Source of the DNA: an uncultured Bacteroidota bacterium
Lineage (GTDB): Bacteria > Bacteroidota > Bacteroidia > Flavobacteriales > Flavobacteriaceae
Length of the DNA: 63,341 nucleotides
Assembly (NCBI GenBank): GCA_902523665.1
Contig: CABZAD010000007.1
Location: 1 to 63,341 of the forward strand
Reading direction: 5' to 3'
How positions within the stretch are numbered: the stretch's first letter is position 1; each line of letters begins with the position of its first letter. A program made the translations under genes and the position numbers. The notes under the pieces are model-generated. The model ran no database searches, was not told the DNA's origin, and worked only from the letters and a program-made list of their open reading frames with translations. Shown piece after piece: positions 1 through 7,119 of the stretch.

Positions 1-71
1 TTATCTAGAGTTAAAAATTTCTTTAAAAGAAAATAGGAAGTGCTCTAGTTAAAAGTTACTTTAGTTTACAT

Positions 72-1361
72 CTAATTACCAGGCCTTGGAATTTCATAAT
101 TTCCGTAAATATCTGGCTTAATTGGTGGGTCTGAATTCCATGTTAAATTATTCGGAACCAAATTATCATTAATCTTCAACACATCATTTAATTTTATAAC
201 TTTTCCTGTATAAGTTGCCATTCTACCCATTATTGAAGCTAAATTTGACCTGGCTGCATAATCTGAATTATCAATTTGATCACCCTGTCTAATTGACTTA
301 AATAATAAATCATGCTCAATTTGATATGGTGATTTATCATCAATGGGATCATATTCATATAGTGTATTGCCTTTATGATCAGTTATACTAACTATTCCTG
401 AGTCATCAAGATTAACAATTCCTTTAGTGCCTACTAATTTTTCATTTACCTCGTAAAATGTTCCAGGTTGATGTCTGCACTGACTATGAATAGTTGTACC
501 ATTTTGATACTTAAATTCAACATAATGATGATCAAAAATATGACCATATTTTTTGTCTTTTCTTATTTCTCTACCCCCCATTCCTTGAGCTGAAATAGGA
601 TAATCATCAATGAACCAATTTGCTACATCAATATTATGGATGTGTTGTTCAACAATATGATCACCACAAAGCCAATTAAAATAATACCAATTTCTCATTT
701 GATATTCGAGTTCTGATTGATTTTTTACTCTTTCTTTTACCCATACTCCACCCGAGTTCCATTTTACAATTCCAGAAGTTATTTTACCTACTATTCCCCT
801 TTTTACCTGTTTCAGGGTATTAATATAACTTGGTTGATATCTTCTTTGTAGACCAACTACTACATTTAATTTTTTTTTCTTAACTATTTTTGCAGATTCA
901 ATAAAACTTTTTACACCTGCGATATCTGTTGCTACTGGTTTTTCGACAAATACATGTTTTGAAGAATTAACTGCATATTTAAAATGCTCAGGTCTAAATC
1001 CTGGTGGTGTAGCTAGAATAACCACATCTGAATTATCGATCGTTTTTTTATAACCATCAAAATCGGTGAAACAATTTTCATTTTTAACTTGAATCTTCGA
1101 AGTTCCTTTAAACTCATCTTTTAAATAATTGAGACTACTCTCTAGATTATCTTTAAAAACATCACACATGGATACGAGTTCAATATTATCGTCAGCGTTT
1201 AGAGCATTTATAACCGCACCAGTTCCTCTCCCTCCGCAGCCAACAAGAGATAATTTAATCTTATCATTATAAATATTCTTTTTGGATTCAAGAGTGTATC
1301 CAGGTAAAATAAATGCTGAGGATAATAAAGATGAGGATTTAATAAAATTTCTTCGTTTCAT
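72..1361 (-). CDS. Tat-exported Gfo/Idh/MocA-family oxidoreductase (GH109-like)
   Basis: A 429-residue protein of the Gfo/Idh/MocA family, which are NAD(P)-dependent sugar or cyclitol dehydrogenases; some secreted members are NAD-dependent glycosidases of the GH109 type. The N-terminus has a twin-arginine signal (RRNFIK, residues 3-8) and a hydrophobic stretch, so it is probably exported folded with its cofactor. The Rossmann loop is GCGGRG (41-46) and the conserved EKP motif is at 140-142. The HIHNIDVANW stretch in the middle fits the substrate-side His/Asp region. It lies 16 bases downstream of the FGE-fold gene on the same strand, so the two probably form an operon. The substrate is unknown and GH109 activity is only a possibility. 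Confidence 0.85.
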   Translation of the reverse strand: MKRRNFIKSSSLLSSAFILPGYTLESKKNIYNDKIKLSLVGCGGRGTGAVINALNADDNIELVSMCDVFKDNLESSLNYLKDEFKGTSKIQVKNENCFTDFDGYKKTIDNSDVVILATPPGFRPEHFKYAVNSSKHVFVEKPVATDIAGVKSFIESAKIVKKKKLNVVVGLQRRYQPSYINTLKQVKRGIVGKITSGIVKWNSGGVWVKERVKNQSELEYQMRNWYYFNWLCGDHIVEQHIHNIDVANWFIDDYPISAQGMGGREIRKDKKYGHIFDHHYVEFKYQNGTTIHSQCRHQPGTFYEVNEKLVGTKGIVNLDDSGIVSITDHKGNTLYEYDPIDDKSPYQIEHDLLFKSIRQGDQIDNSDYAARSNLASIMGRMATYTGKVIKLNDVLKINDNLVPNNLTWNSDPPIKPDIYGNYEIPRPGN

Positions 1362-1377
1362 AACTTAAATATATTAA

Positions 1378-2331
1378 TTATTTGATCCAATATGCTTCAA
1401 TCTGTTCATTATTGGGTGTATTAAAAGGTCTAACTATTCTAAAACCAAGAAATTGAGCATTTGTATGCCACCATCTACTTTTTGGAAACTGTGGGTCTCT
1501 TCTCTTCCAACGTTTTTCTGAAGGTATTCTTTTATAACTTCTTAAATCATCAGCACTGTCCTTCCATGAACCACCTCTAACAACTCTAGGATATTCACTA
1601 GTTGGCTTATTGAAAGGATTATTGATTATAGTATCCTTGTCATATAGATATGGATCTTCATAATATTGATCAAGTGTCCATTCAGAAACATTTCCATGCA
1701 TATCATGTAATCCAAATTTGTTCGGAAGTTTTTCTCCAACCTTTTGGTATTTTCCATTACTATTTTTTTCATACCATGCATACTTTGATAATGAATCAAT
1801 TGAATTTCCAAAATGGTATAAACTATCAGAGTCAGCCCTAGCAGCATATTCCCATTCAGCTTCAGTTGGTAGCCTGTAGTAATTTCCAGTCATAGCAGTC
1901 AACCATTCACAAAACTTTGAGGCAGTTAATTGAGTCATTGAGATTGCAGGATATCCTTCAACTCCCATACCAAAAGACATATCAACATAAGGGGCAGTGG
2001 CACCTGAGACGGCATCCACGTCGACATTTATCTCATGTTTATAATTTTTTCTTACTTGAAGAGAATCAATTTCTCTCGATAAAAAAAGATTAAAAATGTC
2101 CCATGTTATTTCATACTTTGCCATCCAAAAGGGACTTATCTTGACAATACGAGATGAAATTTCATAATTTTCTCCTTCATCTTCACCCATTTTAAATGTA
2201 CCACCGTCAACTGCAACCATTTCTAAATTATAATCTAGATCAGAAATGAGTTGATTATAATCTTGAAAATTAACATCCTGAGCTTGTGTGTAAAAACAAA
2301 GCAAAAAAATAATTTTATAAAAATTTTTCAT
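1378..2331 (-). CDS. Secreted FGE/SUMF1-fold protein without catalytic cysteines (GldK-like fold)
   Basis: A 317-residue protein with a short signal peptide (residues 1-18) followed by a formylglycine-generating-enzyme (SUMF1) domain. Family landmarks are VDGGTFKMG (about 41-49), YRLPTEAEWEYAA (152-164), GLHDMHGNVSEW (207-218), RGGSW (252-256) and the terminal GFRIVRP. True sulfatase-modifying enzymes use a cysteine pair just after the RGGS segment. Here the only cysteines are one in the signal peptide and one near residue 141, so it cannot act as a classical FGE. Bacteroidota use this fold structurally, for example in gliding protein GldK, and in many secreted proteins. It is first in a probable operon with the Tat-exported oxidoreductase. 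The exact role is not recognised. Confidence 0.8.
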   Translation of the reverse strand: MKNFYKIIFLLCFYTQAQDVNFQDYNQLISDLDYNLEMVAVDGGTFKMGEDEGENYEISSRIVKISPFWMAKYEITWDIFNLFLSREIDSLQVRKNYKHEINVDVDAVSGATAPYVDMSFGMGVEGYPAISMTQLTASKFCEWLTAMTGNYYRLPTEAEWEYAARADSDSLYHFGNSIDSLSKYAWYEKNSNGKYQKVGEKLPNKFGLHDMHGNVSEWTLDQYYEDPYLYDKDTIINNPFNKPTSEYPRVVRGGSWKDSADDLRSYKRIPSEKRWKRRDPQFPKSRWWHTNAQFLGFRIVRPFNTPNNEQIEAYWIK

Positions 2332-2415
2332 ATTTAAAGATTGAATAAAATTAAAAAACTTTTAATTATAAATTTCTAGATCAAAAATATTATATAATAA
2401 TTTATTAGGAGAAAG

Positions 2416-2470
2416 TGTGCCTACGACTGGACTCGAACCAGCACTCGGATAATCCGAACTACCCCCTCAA
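2416..2470 (-). pseudogene. 3'-half fragment of tRNA-Leu(GAG), att-like direct repeat
   Basis: These 55 bases are identical to 4252-4306. They cover the intact tRNA-Leu(GAG) from its anticodon loop through variable arm, T arm, 3' acceptor strand and discriminator, plus two further bases. The 5' half is missing, so this is not a functional tRNA. Tyrosine integrases commonly recombine in the anticodon loop and rebuild the tRNA 3' half, which leaves exactly this kind of displaced copy at the far end of the inserted DNA. Orientation and order fit: the complete tRNA lies at one end (4254-4338) and the fragment at the other, with a single gene between. No integrase gene is present. Confidence 0.85.
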
Positions 2471-2480
2471 TATTTAAAGG

Positions 2481-2496
2481 GTAGTGTTGTCACTAC
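2481..2496. repeat. Perfect 6-bp inverted repeat beside the tRNA-Leu fragment
   Basis: GTAGTG-TTGT-CACTAC is a perfect palindrome with a 4-base spacer, 10 bases beyond the end of the 55-bp tRNA repeat. The preceding AAAGGGTAGTG (2476-2486) also occurs at 4343-4353, just upstream of the intact tRNA-Leu in its transcription direction. It could be an integrase core-type site, an operator or a weak hairpin. There is no T-tract after it, so it is not a good terminator. Confidence 0.45.
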
Positions 2497-2562
2497 TCTA
2501 ATAATTGATTCTCAATACTTTATAATTTTTAAAACTCAGAAAACAAGTATATTAACCTTTAT

Positions 2563-2584
2563 AAAGTAGTAATAAAGTTGTATT
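2563..2584 (+). repeat. Pair of tandem 11-bp repeats upstream of the orphan lipoprotein
   Basis: Two adjacent 11-mers, AAAGTAGTAAT (2563-2573) and AAAGTTGTATT (2574-2584), lie just before the start codon at 2602. A matching pair occurs directly after the stop of the same gene (4182-4203). The two 22-base blocks align at 19 of 22 positions (2561-2582 against 4180-4201). The 11-base period is about one DNA turn, as expected of protein-bound repeats such as recombinase arm sites or operators. Confidence 0.5.
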
Positions 2585-2601
2585 TATTTTAAATTAGAAG
2601 T

Positions 2602-4176
2602 ATGTATAGATTTTCTCTATTTATCTGTATTCTAATTTTTTCCTGTTCAACTGATTCTCCCGACGATTTGAATGATATGAATGAACTGGTTATTAAGAAG
2701 TATACTCTAATTACAAGTGCATCTGCAGGTGGTTCTGTAAATATTCCTGGTGGAGAATACATACAAGGAGAAAAGGTTATTTTGACTGCAATACCTGATT
2801 CTGGTTATAGTTTTACAAGTTGGTCTAATGGTTCAACTGATAATCCAGTAACAATTACTATAAATGCTAATACAACAATAACAGCAAATTTTGATGAAAT
2901 ACCTACATATGAGTTAACAGTTTCTGCCGGAGAGGGTGGAGTAGTTTCTTCAAATGGTGGTCAATATGCTGAAGGTGCTGAAATTTCAATAACTGCGTCA
3001 CCTAATGATGGCTTTTATTTTCTTGAGTGGTCAAATGGAAGTACTGATAATCCTTTAAATTTTATTATTAATGAAAATGTAGAAGTAAATGCAATCTTTC
3101 AAGCCATTGAATATTCAGTACCATCTAATTTTATTTTAGAGTCTACTTATCTTTCGCCTGAAACATATTATTCTATAACACTTAATTGGGATGAAAATGA
3201 TGCTGAATATATAACTGGTATAAATATTTATAAAGGAAAAAATGAAAATGAATTAGAACTTTTTAAGACAATTGGTTCAGGTAATAATAATTACAAAGAT
3301 AATGAGGTAAGTGTAAGAGTAAAATATTTTTATAGAATCAGCTTTCAATATGGAGATTATGAATACGATAAAACTCTTGTTCAAAGTCTTGAGCCTTTTG
3401 AACCAGAAAATAATCTTACTGCGCCAACAAATTTTCCAATGCCCAGAGGAATTCATTATGCATACCAATACTTTGATAAGAATACTTTTGAAAGTGTAAA
3501 ACATAGATTCACTATTCATCAAGAACCCTCAAATAATGGAAAATTATATTATCAGTTTTATAATGGCAGAATTAATGATACAATTGGATTTTATTATGGA
3601 ATTCAAACTGATGTATATTCACCAGATTACCCTTATTGGAGAGGAAGGGGTTTGATTTTTTCAAGATGGAAAACACGTGACATAGCAAACTATTCTCTTG
3701 CTGATAATGGTTGGGGTCAAAGTGCAGGTTACGAAGGAGACTTTATTGGAGTCAGAAATTCCTATAATTGGGAAATTGGGACATACGAAACAGAACTAAA
3801 AAAGGACAGTACAGATAATATTGGAGATTGGTATAGTTTAAAAATCAGAAATGTTTTAGAAAATGAGCAAACTTACATCGGTTCAATTAGGTTTGAATTA
3901 AGCAGTGTTTCATCTGGGATTAAGTCTGGTGGTAGTCTTTGGACAGAATTATACTCTAATGCAGCAGACGGGACTATTCCAGACTGGCACGTTTCAGTTG
4001 ATGATATTTCGATTGACGACAACGAAAAACCTAATAGAATCTACACAACATATAATGAAACATTTGAGGATTTTTCTAACATATACACAACAAATAAAAA
4101 TGATGTTCATTTTTTAGTTGGCCCAAAAGTTAAAAAAATAACTCCAGGTGGATGGTTTGATTGGAATAATAATTAA
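2602..4176 (+). CDS. Orphan lipoprotein with two InlB-B-like repeats, cargo of the tRNA-Leu mini-island
   Basis: A 524-residue surface or periplasmic lipoprotein. The signal peptide ends in a lipobox with Cys15 (LIFSC). Two bacterial-repeat (Flg_new/InlB-B-like) modules follow at about 34-97 and 103-166, each containing the identical nonapeptide WSNGSTDNP (74-82 and 143-151). A fibronectin-III-like stretch comes next (about 172-265). The C-terminal domain (about 275-524) is rich in Tyr, Trp and Asn and contains GIQTDV and GLIFSRW, loosely reminiscent of the DUF3472 carbohydrate-associated family; this last match is only inference. It is the sole gene between the tRNA-Leu fragment and the intact tRNA-Leu, with paired 11-bp repeats on both sides. 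The function is unknown; adhesion or glycan binding is plausible. Confidence 0.8.
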   Translation: MYRFSLFICILIFSCSTDSPDDLNDMNELVIKKYTLITSASAGGSVNIPGGEYIQGEKVILTAIPDSGYSFTSWSNGSTDNPVTITINANTTITANFDEIPTYELTVSAGEGGVVSSNGGQYAEGAEISITASPNDGFYFLEWSNGSTDNPLNFIINENVEVNAIFQAIEYSVPSNFILESTYLSPETYYSITLNWDENDAEYITGINIYKGKNENELELFKTIGSGNNNYKDNEVSVRVKYFYRISFQYGDYEYDKTLVQSLEPFEPENNLTAPTNFPMPRGIHYAYQYFDKNTFESVKHRFTIHQEPSNNGKLYYQFYNGRINDTIGFYYGIQTDVYSPDYPYWRGRGLIFSRWKTRDIANYSLADNGWGQSAGYEGDFIGVRNSYNWEIGTYETELKKDSTDNIGDWYSLKIRNVLENEQTYIGSIRFELSSVSSGIKSGGSLWTELYSNAADGTIPDWHVSVDDISIDDNEKPNRIYTTYNETFEDFSNIYTTNKNDVHFLVGPKVKKITPGGWFDWNNN

Positions 4177-4181
4177 TTAAA

Positions 4182-4203
4182 AAAGTAGTGATAAAGTAGT
4201 AAA
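4182..4203 (+). repeat. Pair of tandem 11-bp repeats downstream of the orphan lipoprotein
   Basis: AAAGTAGTGAT (4182-4192) is followed directly by AAAGTAGTAAA (4193-4203), six bases after the lipoprotein stop codon. It mirrors the pair at 2563-2584, so the gene is bracketed by like-oriented repeat pairs inside the larger tRNA-bounded interval. Confidence 0.5.
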
Positions 4204-4253
4204 TGTCTAACCTTGAAGCTGAAATAGAAAGTACTAAATCGTGGGAAGTATTG

Positions 4254-4338
4254 TGCCTACGACTGGACTCGAACCAGCACTCGGATAATCCGAACTACCC
4301 CCTCAAGGTAGCGTGTATACCAATTTCACCACGTAGGC
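4254..4338 (-). tRNA. tRNA-Leu(GAG)
   Basis: The reverse complement folds as an 85-base class II tRNA. The acceptor is GCCTACG paired with CGTAGGC, with discriminator A. The D arm contains AATTGGTA. The anticodon stem is CTACC/GGTAG around the loop TTGAGGG, giving anticodon GAG. The long variable arm is TTCGGA-TTA-TCCGAG and the T loop is TTCGAGT. CCA is not encoded. It sits 13 bases downstream of tRNA-Lys on the same strand, so the two are probably cotranscribed. Its 3' half is duplicated exactly at 2416-2470. Confidence 0.97.
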
Positions 4339-4351
4339 TAAAAAAGGGTAG

Positions 4352-4424
4352 TGACCTGGCTGGGGCTCGAACCCAGGACCCTCTCCTTAAAAGGGAGATG
4401 CTCTACCAACTGAGCTACCAGGTC
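4352..4424 (-). tRNA. tRNA-Lys(UUU)
   Basis: The reverse complement gives a standard 73-base tRNA. The acceptor begins GACCTGG and ends CCAGGTC with discriminator A. The D arm is GCTC-AGTTGGTA-GAGC. The anticodon stem TCTCC/GGAGA carries the loop CTTTTAA, anticodon TTT. The T arm is CTGGG-TTCGAGC-CCCAG. CCA is not encoded. It is the first gene of a two-tRNA unit with tRNA-Leu(GAG), with a good promoter box just upstream. Confidence 0.97.
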
Positions 4425-4436
4425 TAAAAAAGATGT

Positions 4437-4466
4437 CAAATATACATTGAAATATTGATTATTCAA
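4437..4466 (-). promoter_or_regulatory. Bacteroidota-type promoter for the tRNA-Lys/tRNA-Leu unit
   Basis: On the minus strand, TTG (4466-4464), a 19-base spacer and TATATTTG (4444-4437) match the Bacteroidota sigma-A consensus (TTTG or TTG, about 19 bases, then TAnnTTTG). The box ends 12 bases before the tRNA-Lys 5' end, as expected for a stable-RNA promoter. Confidence 0.7.
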
Positions 4467-4481
4467 TGATGTTTTTTATTA

Positions 4482-4489
4482 TAAATTTG
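4482..4489 (+). promoter_or_regulatory. TAnnTTTG box of aroK, implying a leaderless mRNA
   Basis: TAAATTTG fits the Bacteroidota -7 box perfectly. It ends only five bases before the aroK ATG at 4495, so transcription should begin at or within a few bases of the start codon. No well-spaced TTG element is obvious. Confidence 0.5.
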
Positions 4490-4494
4490 TTAAT

Positions 4495-5028
4495 ATGAAT
4501 AAAACTATTAATACAATTTTTTTAATTGGTTACATGGGAGCAGGTAAGACTGTAATTGGTAAATCCTTATCAAAAAAAATTAATTATAAGTTTTATGATT
4601 TGGATAATTATATAGAGATTAAAGAAGGTAAAAAAGTTTCAGAAATATTTGATCAAGAAAATGAAGTTTTTTTTAGAAAAATTGAGAATAAATATCTGTA
4701 TCAGTTATCATCTAAAAACGAAAAAAAAATAATTTCAACTGGAGGTGGAACTCCCTGTTTTAAAAATAATCTGAATATAATTCAAGATTCTTCTGATTCA
4801 TTATCTATATATCTAAAAGCAAATGTCAATACACTAACTAAAAGATTAAAGAATTCAATCATTAAACGACCACTGATTTCTCATTTAAAAGATCATAAGG
4901 AATTAAGAGATTTTATAACTAAGCATTTGTTTGAGAGAAGCTTCTACTATGAAAAATCAGATATTAAAATTAAAACTGATGATATAGAATTAAAGGAAAC
5001 TGTAAAGTTGATTAGTGAATTAGTCTAA
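4495..5028 (+). CDS. aroK: Shikimate kinase
   Basis: A 177-residue cytoplasmic kinase that phosphorylates shikimate with ATP to shikimate 3-phosphate, in the chorismate pathway. The P-loop is GYMGAGKT (12-19). The shikimate-binding Asp lies in YDLDNY (about 34-39), an Arg follows at about 61, the GGG substrate motif is at 83-85 and a lid with KRPL lies near 122. Length is typical. The promoter box immediately upstream suggests leaderless transcription. Its last nine bases overlap the convergent phosphoribosyltransferase-like gene. Confidence 0.95.
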   Translation: MNKTINTIFLIGYMGAGKTVIGKSLSKKINYKFYDLDNYIEIKEGKKVSEIFDQENEVFFRKIENKYLYQLSSKNEKKIISTGGGTPCFKNNLNIIQDSSDSLSIYLKANVNTLTKRLKNSIIKRPLISHLKDHKELRDFITKHLFERSFYYEKSDIKIKTDDIELKETVKLISELV

Positions 5029-5523
5029 ATATACTGTAAATTCTTCATCTTTATTAACTTTCACATTAACGTGCTCATTCATAGATGTAGACAAGTTTAG
5101 TCCTGAAAAATCAATTTTCACTGGAAATAAAGAATGATCTCTATTAATCATTACAGCTGTCTTAATCTTAAAAGGGTCTAGTGACATAAGGCCACTTATT
5201 ATAACTTGAAGAGTCTTTGCAGATTGGGATACATCACTAACAATTATTACCGATTTGTTATTTATCTTAAAATCCCTTTCAAACTCTATGGGATTTACTG
5301 AGTTTAAATCAATTTCAACACCGACCATTTCAAAATCAATTTCCGAATATTCACTAATTAAATTGATAATTTTTTTTGCAATAATTATTCCATTTTTAGA
5401 TACTCCAAAAAAAATCAGTTTCTTTTGATCAATGTTATCCTCTAGAATTTCAAGACTAATTCTCTTTATCTTGTTTTCTACGTCTTGATAATCTAAAATA
5501 ATATTTTTATTATTATTCTTCAT
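5020..5523 (-). CDS. Phosphoribosyltransferase-fold protein with degenerate PRPP loop
   Basis: A 167-residue protein with the type I phosphoribosyltransferase layout: an N-terminal strand-helix region with GVSKNG (40-45) and the PRPP-loop region VIIVSDVSQSAKT (92-104). Canonical enzymes have two acidic residues followed by a small-residue loop (VDDVxxTGxT); here the site reads SDVSQSAKT, so one acidic residue and the TG are missing. Similar small PRTase-like genes beside aroK are familiar in flavobacteria. It may be a regulatory, PyrR-like or inactive protein. It converges with aroK, overlapping by nine bases. Confidence 0.65.
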   Translation of the reverse strand: MKNNNKNIILDYQDVENKIKRISLEILEDNIDQKKLIFFGVSKNGIIIAKKIINLISEYSEIDFEMVGVEIDLNSVNPIEFERDFKINNKSVIIVSDVSQSAKTLQVIISGLMSLDPFKIKTAVMINRDHSLFPVKIDFSGLNLSTSMNEHVNVKVNKDEEFTVYLD

Positions 5524-5575
5524 ATTTATTTCAATATTACATTAATAAAGTAATGTTGTATCTTCATACTAAATT

Positions 5576-6451
5576 ATGAAGAAAAAACTACTTTTTCTCA
5601 TTCCGTTGTTTTTGGTATTCATTAATTGCAAAAAAGATGATGATGATCCAGAGTATGTTATAAGAGAGTATGGTGACCAAGTAAATGTTGATCATCAAAT
5701 TATTGAGGACTACTTAAGAACTCATACATTTAATTATGAAGATTTTAATAATCAAACTAATATTGATGTTAAAATTGATACTCTAACTGATTTAAATTCA
5801 ACCAGGCAATCTCTGTACGACCTTTCTAATGTCAAAACTATTGACGTGACTGATTCAAATGGTGAAAATGTCAGTCATAATTTATATTATATAATAGCTA
5901 GAGAAGGACTAAATGAAAAACCATCTGTAGCAGACTCTGTATATATTTCATATCGTGGACTTTTAACAGATGGATATGTTTTTGATAAAAGAAAATTTCC
6001 AATCTGGTTTGATCTCGCTACTTCCTTAGAGGGATTTAGAGAGAGTGTATCAGAACTTAAAACAGGAAACTACTCCGAAAATTCAGATGGCTCAATATCT
6101 TATAATTCTTTTGGAGTAGGTATATTTTTTATGCCATCTGGAATAGCCTATTTTGAGAATACTACTGCAGGAATCCCAGAATATTCTCCACTAATTTTTT
6201 CAGTCAAATTAATGACCTACACACCAACTGATCATGACAATGATGGTATACTTTCAATTAATGAAGATATAGATGGTGACGGAAAACCTTTTAGAGATGA
6301 CTCAGATGGCGATAACTTGTGGAACATGTATGATGTTGATGATGATAATGATGGTATACTTACTGTCAACGAAATTGATAAAAATAGTGACAATGTAGTT
6401 GATGATTCTGATAATGACGGAACCCCAGACTACTTAGATCCTAATAATTAA
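5576..6451 (+). CDS. FKBP-like lipoprotein with calcium-binding C-terminal repeats
   Basis: A 291-residue lipoprotein (lipobox LVFINC, Cys18). The central region (about 100-216) looks like an FKBP-type peptidyl-prolyl isomerase: YYIIAREG, a VYISYRGLLTDGYVFD segment, and a closing strand before residue 216. The C-terminal 70 residues are an acidic array of DxDxDG loops such as DHDNDG, DIDGDG, DDDNDG and DSDNDG, like thrombospondin type-3 or EF-type calcium repeats. A periplasmic or surface folding factor stabilised by calcium is the likely role. Whether the isomerase site is intact cannot be judged by eye. Its stop shares a TTAA with the stop of the convergent barrel gene. Confidence 0.75.
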   Translation: MKKKLLFLIPLFLVFINCKKDDDDPEYVIREYGDQVNVDHQIIEDYLRTHTFNYEDFNNQTNIDVKIDTLTDLNSTRQSLYDLSNVKTIDVTDSNGENVSHNLYYIIAREGLNEKPSVADSVYISYRGLLTDGYVFDKRKFPIWFDLATSLEGFRESVSELKTGNYSENSDGSISYNSFGVGIFFMPSGIAYFENTTAGIPEYSPLIFSVKLMTYTPTDHDNDGILSINEDIDGDGKPFRDDSDGDNLWNMYDVDDDNDGILTVNEIDKNSDNVVDDSDNDGTPDYLDPNN

Positions 6452-7119
6452 TCTTTTTTCTTAAAAAGATCATAAGGAATGTCATAAGAAATATTTAGCG
6501 ATAATTTATTGGTTGTTGTGTCTATGTTTGCATTATCTATGTCAATACCATTTGCGTTTATAATTAATAACTCGTTATTGTTTAGCCCCCGCTCATATCT
6601 TAAACCTACACTAAAGGATCTAACTTTAACTCTTGTTCCAAGTAACAGACTTAAATTATACTTATCTTCAATTTCTTCAATATCAAAGTTACTAGAGTTT
6701 GAGAGATTGTATTTAAAGGTAGGACCAGCAAATAAGCTAATTGGTCCTAAGACTTTATATCCGAATATAATTGGAACCTGAATATCTGTTGACTTGTAAG
6801 TATGTTCAGCAATATTAATAGATTCATTTAAAAAATTACTATTGTTTACCACACTTGTGAAAGCAGTTGCATTCTTTGACTTTGAAAAAATTAAATTAAT
6901 TTCAGGCCTAATATAAAAGGTAATTAGATCTATTTCTGTGAATAGACCAAGTTGAAAACCAGTTGAATTTTTTAAATCAAGATCATAATCATCAACTTTG
7001 GTTTTAATATTTTCAATAGATCCAAAATTGTCATCATTTAAACCAAAATTCACACCTAAGTTTCCTTGAGCAACCAGTGAACTGGAGGTTATTGAAAAGA
7101 ATAAAAAAAAGATTCTCAT
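6448..7119 (-). CDS. Outer-membrane beta-barrel protein, PorT-like family
   Basis: A 223-residue protein with a signal peptide (about 1-18, ending VAQG) and alternating amphipathic strands, for example FYIRPEINLIF, IFGYKVLGPISLFAGPTFKY, SVGLRYERGL and KLSLNISYDI. This is the pattern of the small outer-membrane beta-barrel family common in Bacteroidota. Its start codon overlaps the stop of the transketolase C-terminal subunit gene by four bases, so it is the last gene of that operon. Its partner or ligand is unknown. Confidence 0.75.
   Translation of the reverse strand: MRIFFLFFSITSSSLVAQGNLGVNFGLNDDNFGSIENIKTKVDDYDLDLKNSTGFQLGLFTEIDLITFYIRPEINLIFSKSKNATAFTSVVNNSNFLNESINIAEHTYKSTDIQVPIIFGYKVLGPISLFAGPTFKYNLSNSSNFDIEEIEDKYNLSLLLGTRVKVRSFSVGLRYERGLNNNELLIINANGIDIDNANIDTTTNKLSLNISYDIPYDLFKKKD

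Noticed and set aside
1-36. Possible last 11 codons of a plus-strand gene (LSRVKNFFKRK then TAG)
   Set aside because: Too short to tell from chance in AT-rich DNA; other frames are also briefly open.
4203-4427. Open frame of 74 codons across both tRNA genes
   Set aside because: Beyond its first 16 codons it is just the antisense of tRNA-Leu and tRNA-Lys; not a gene.
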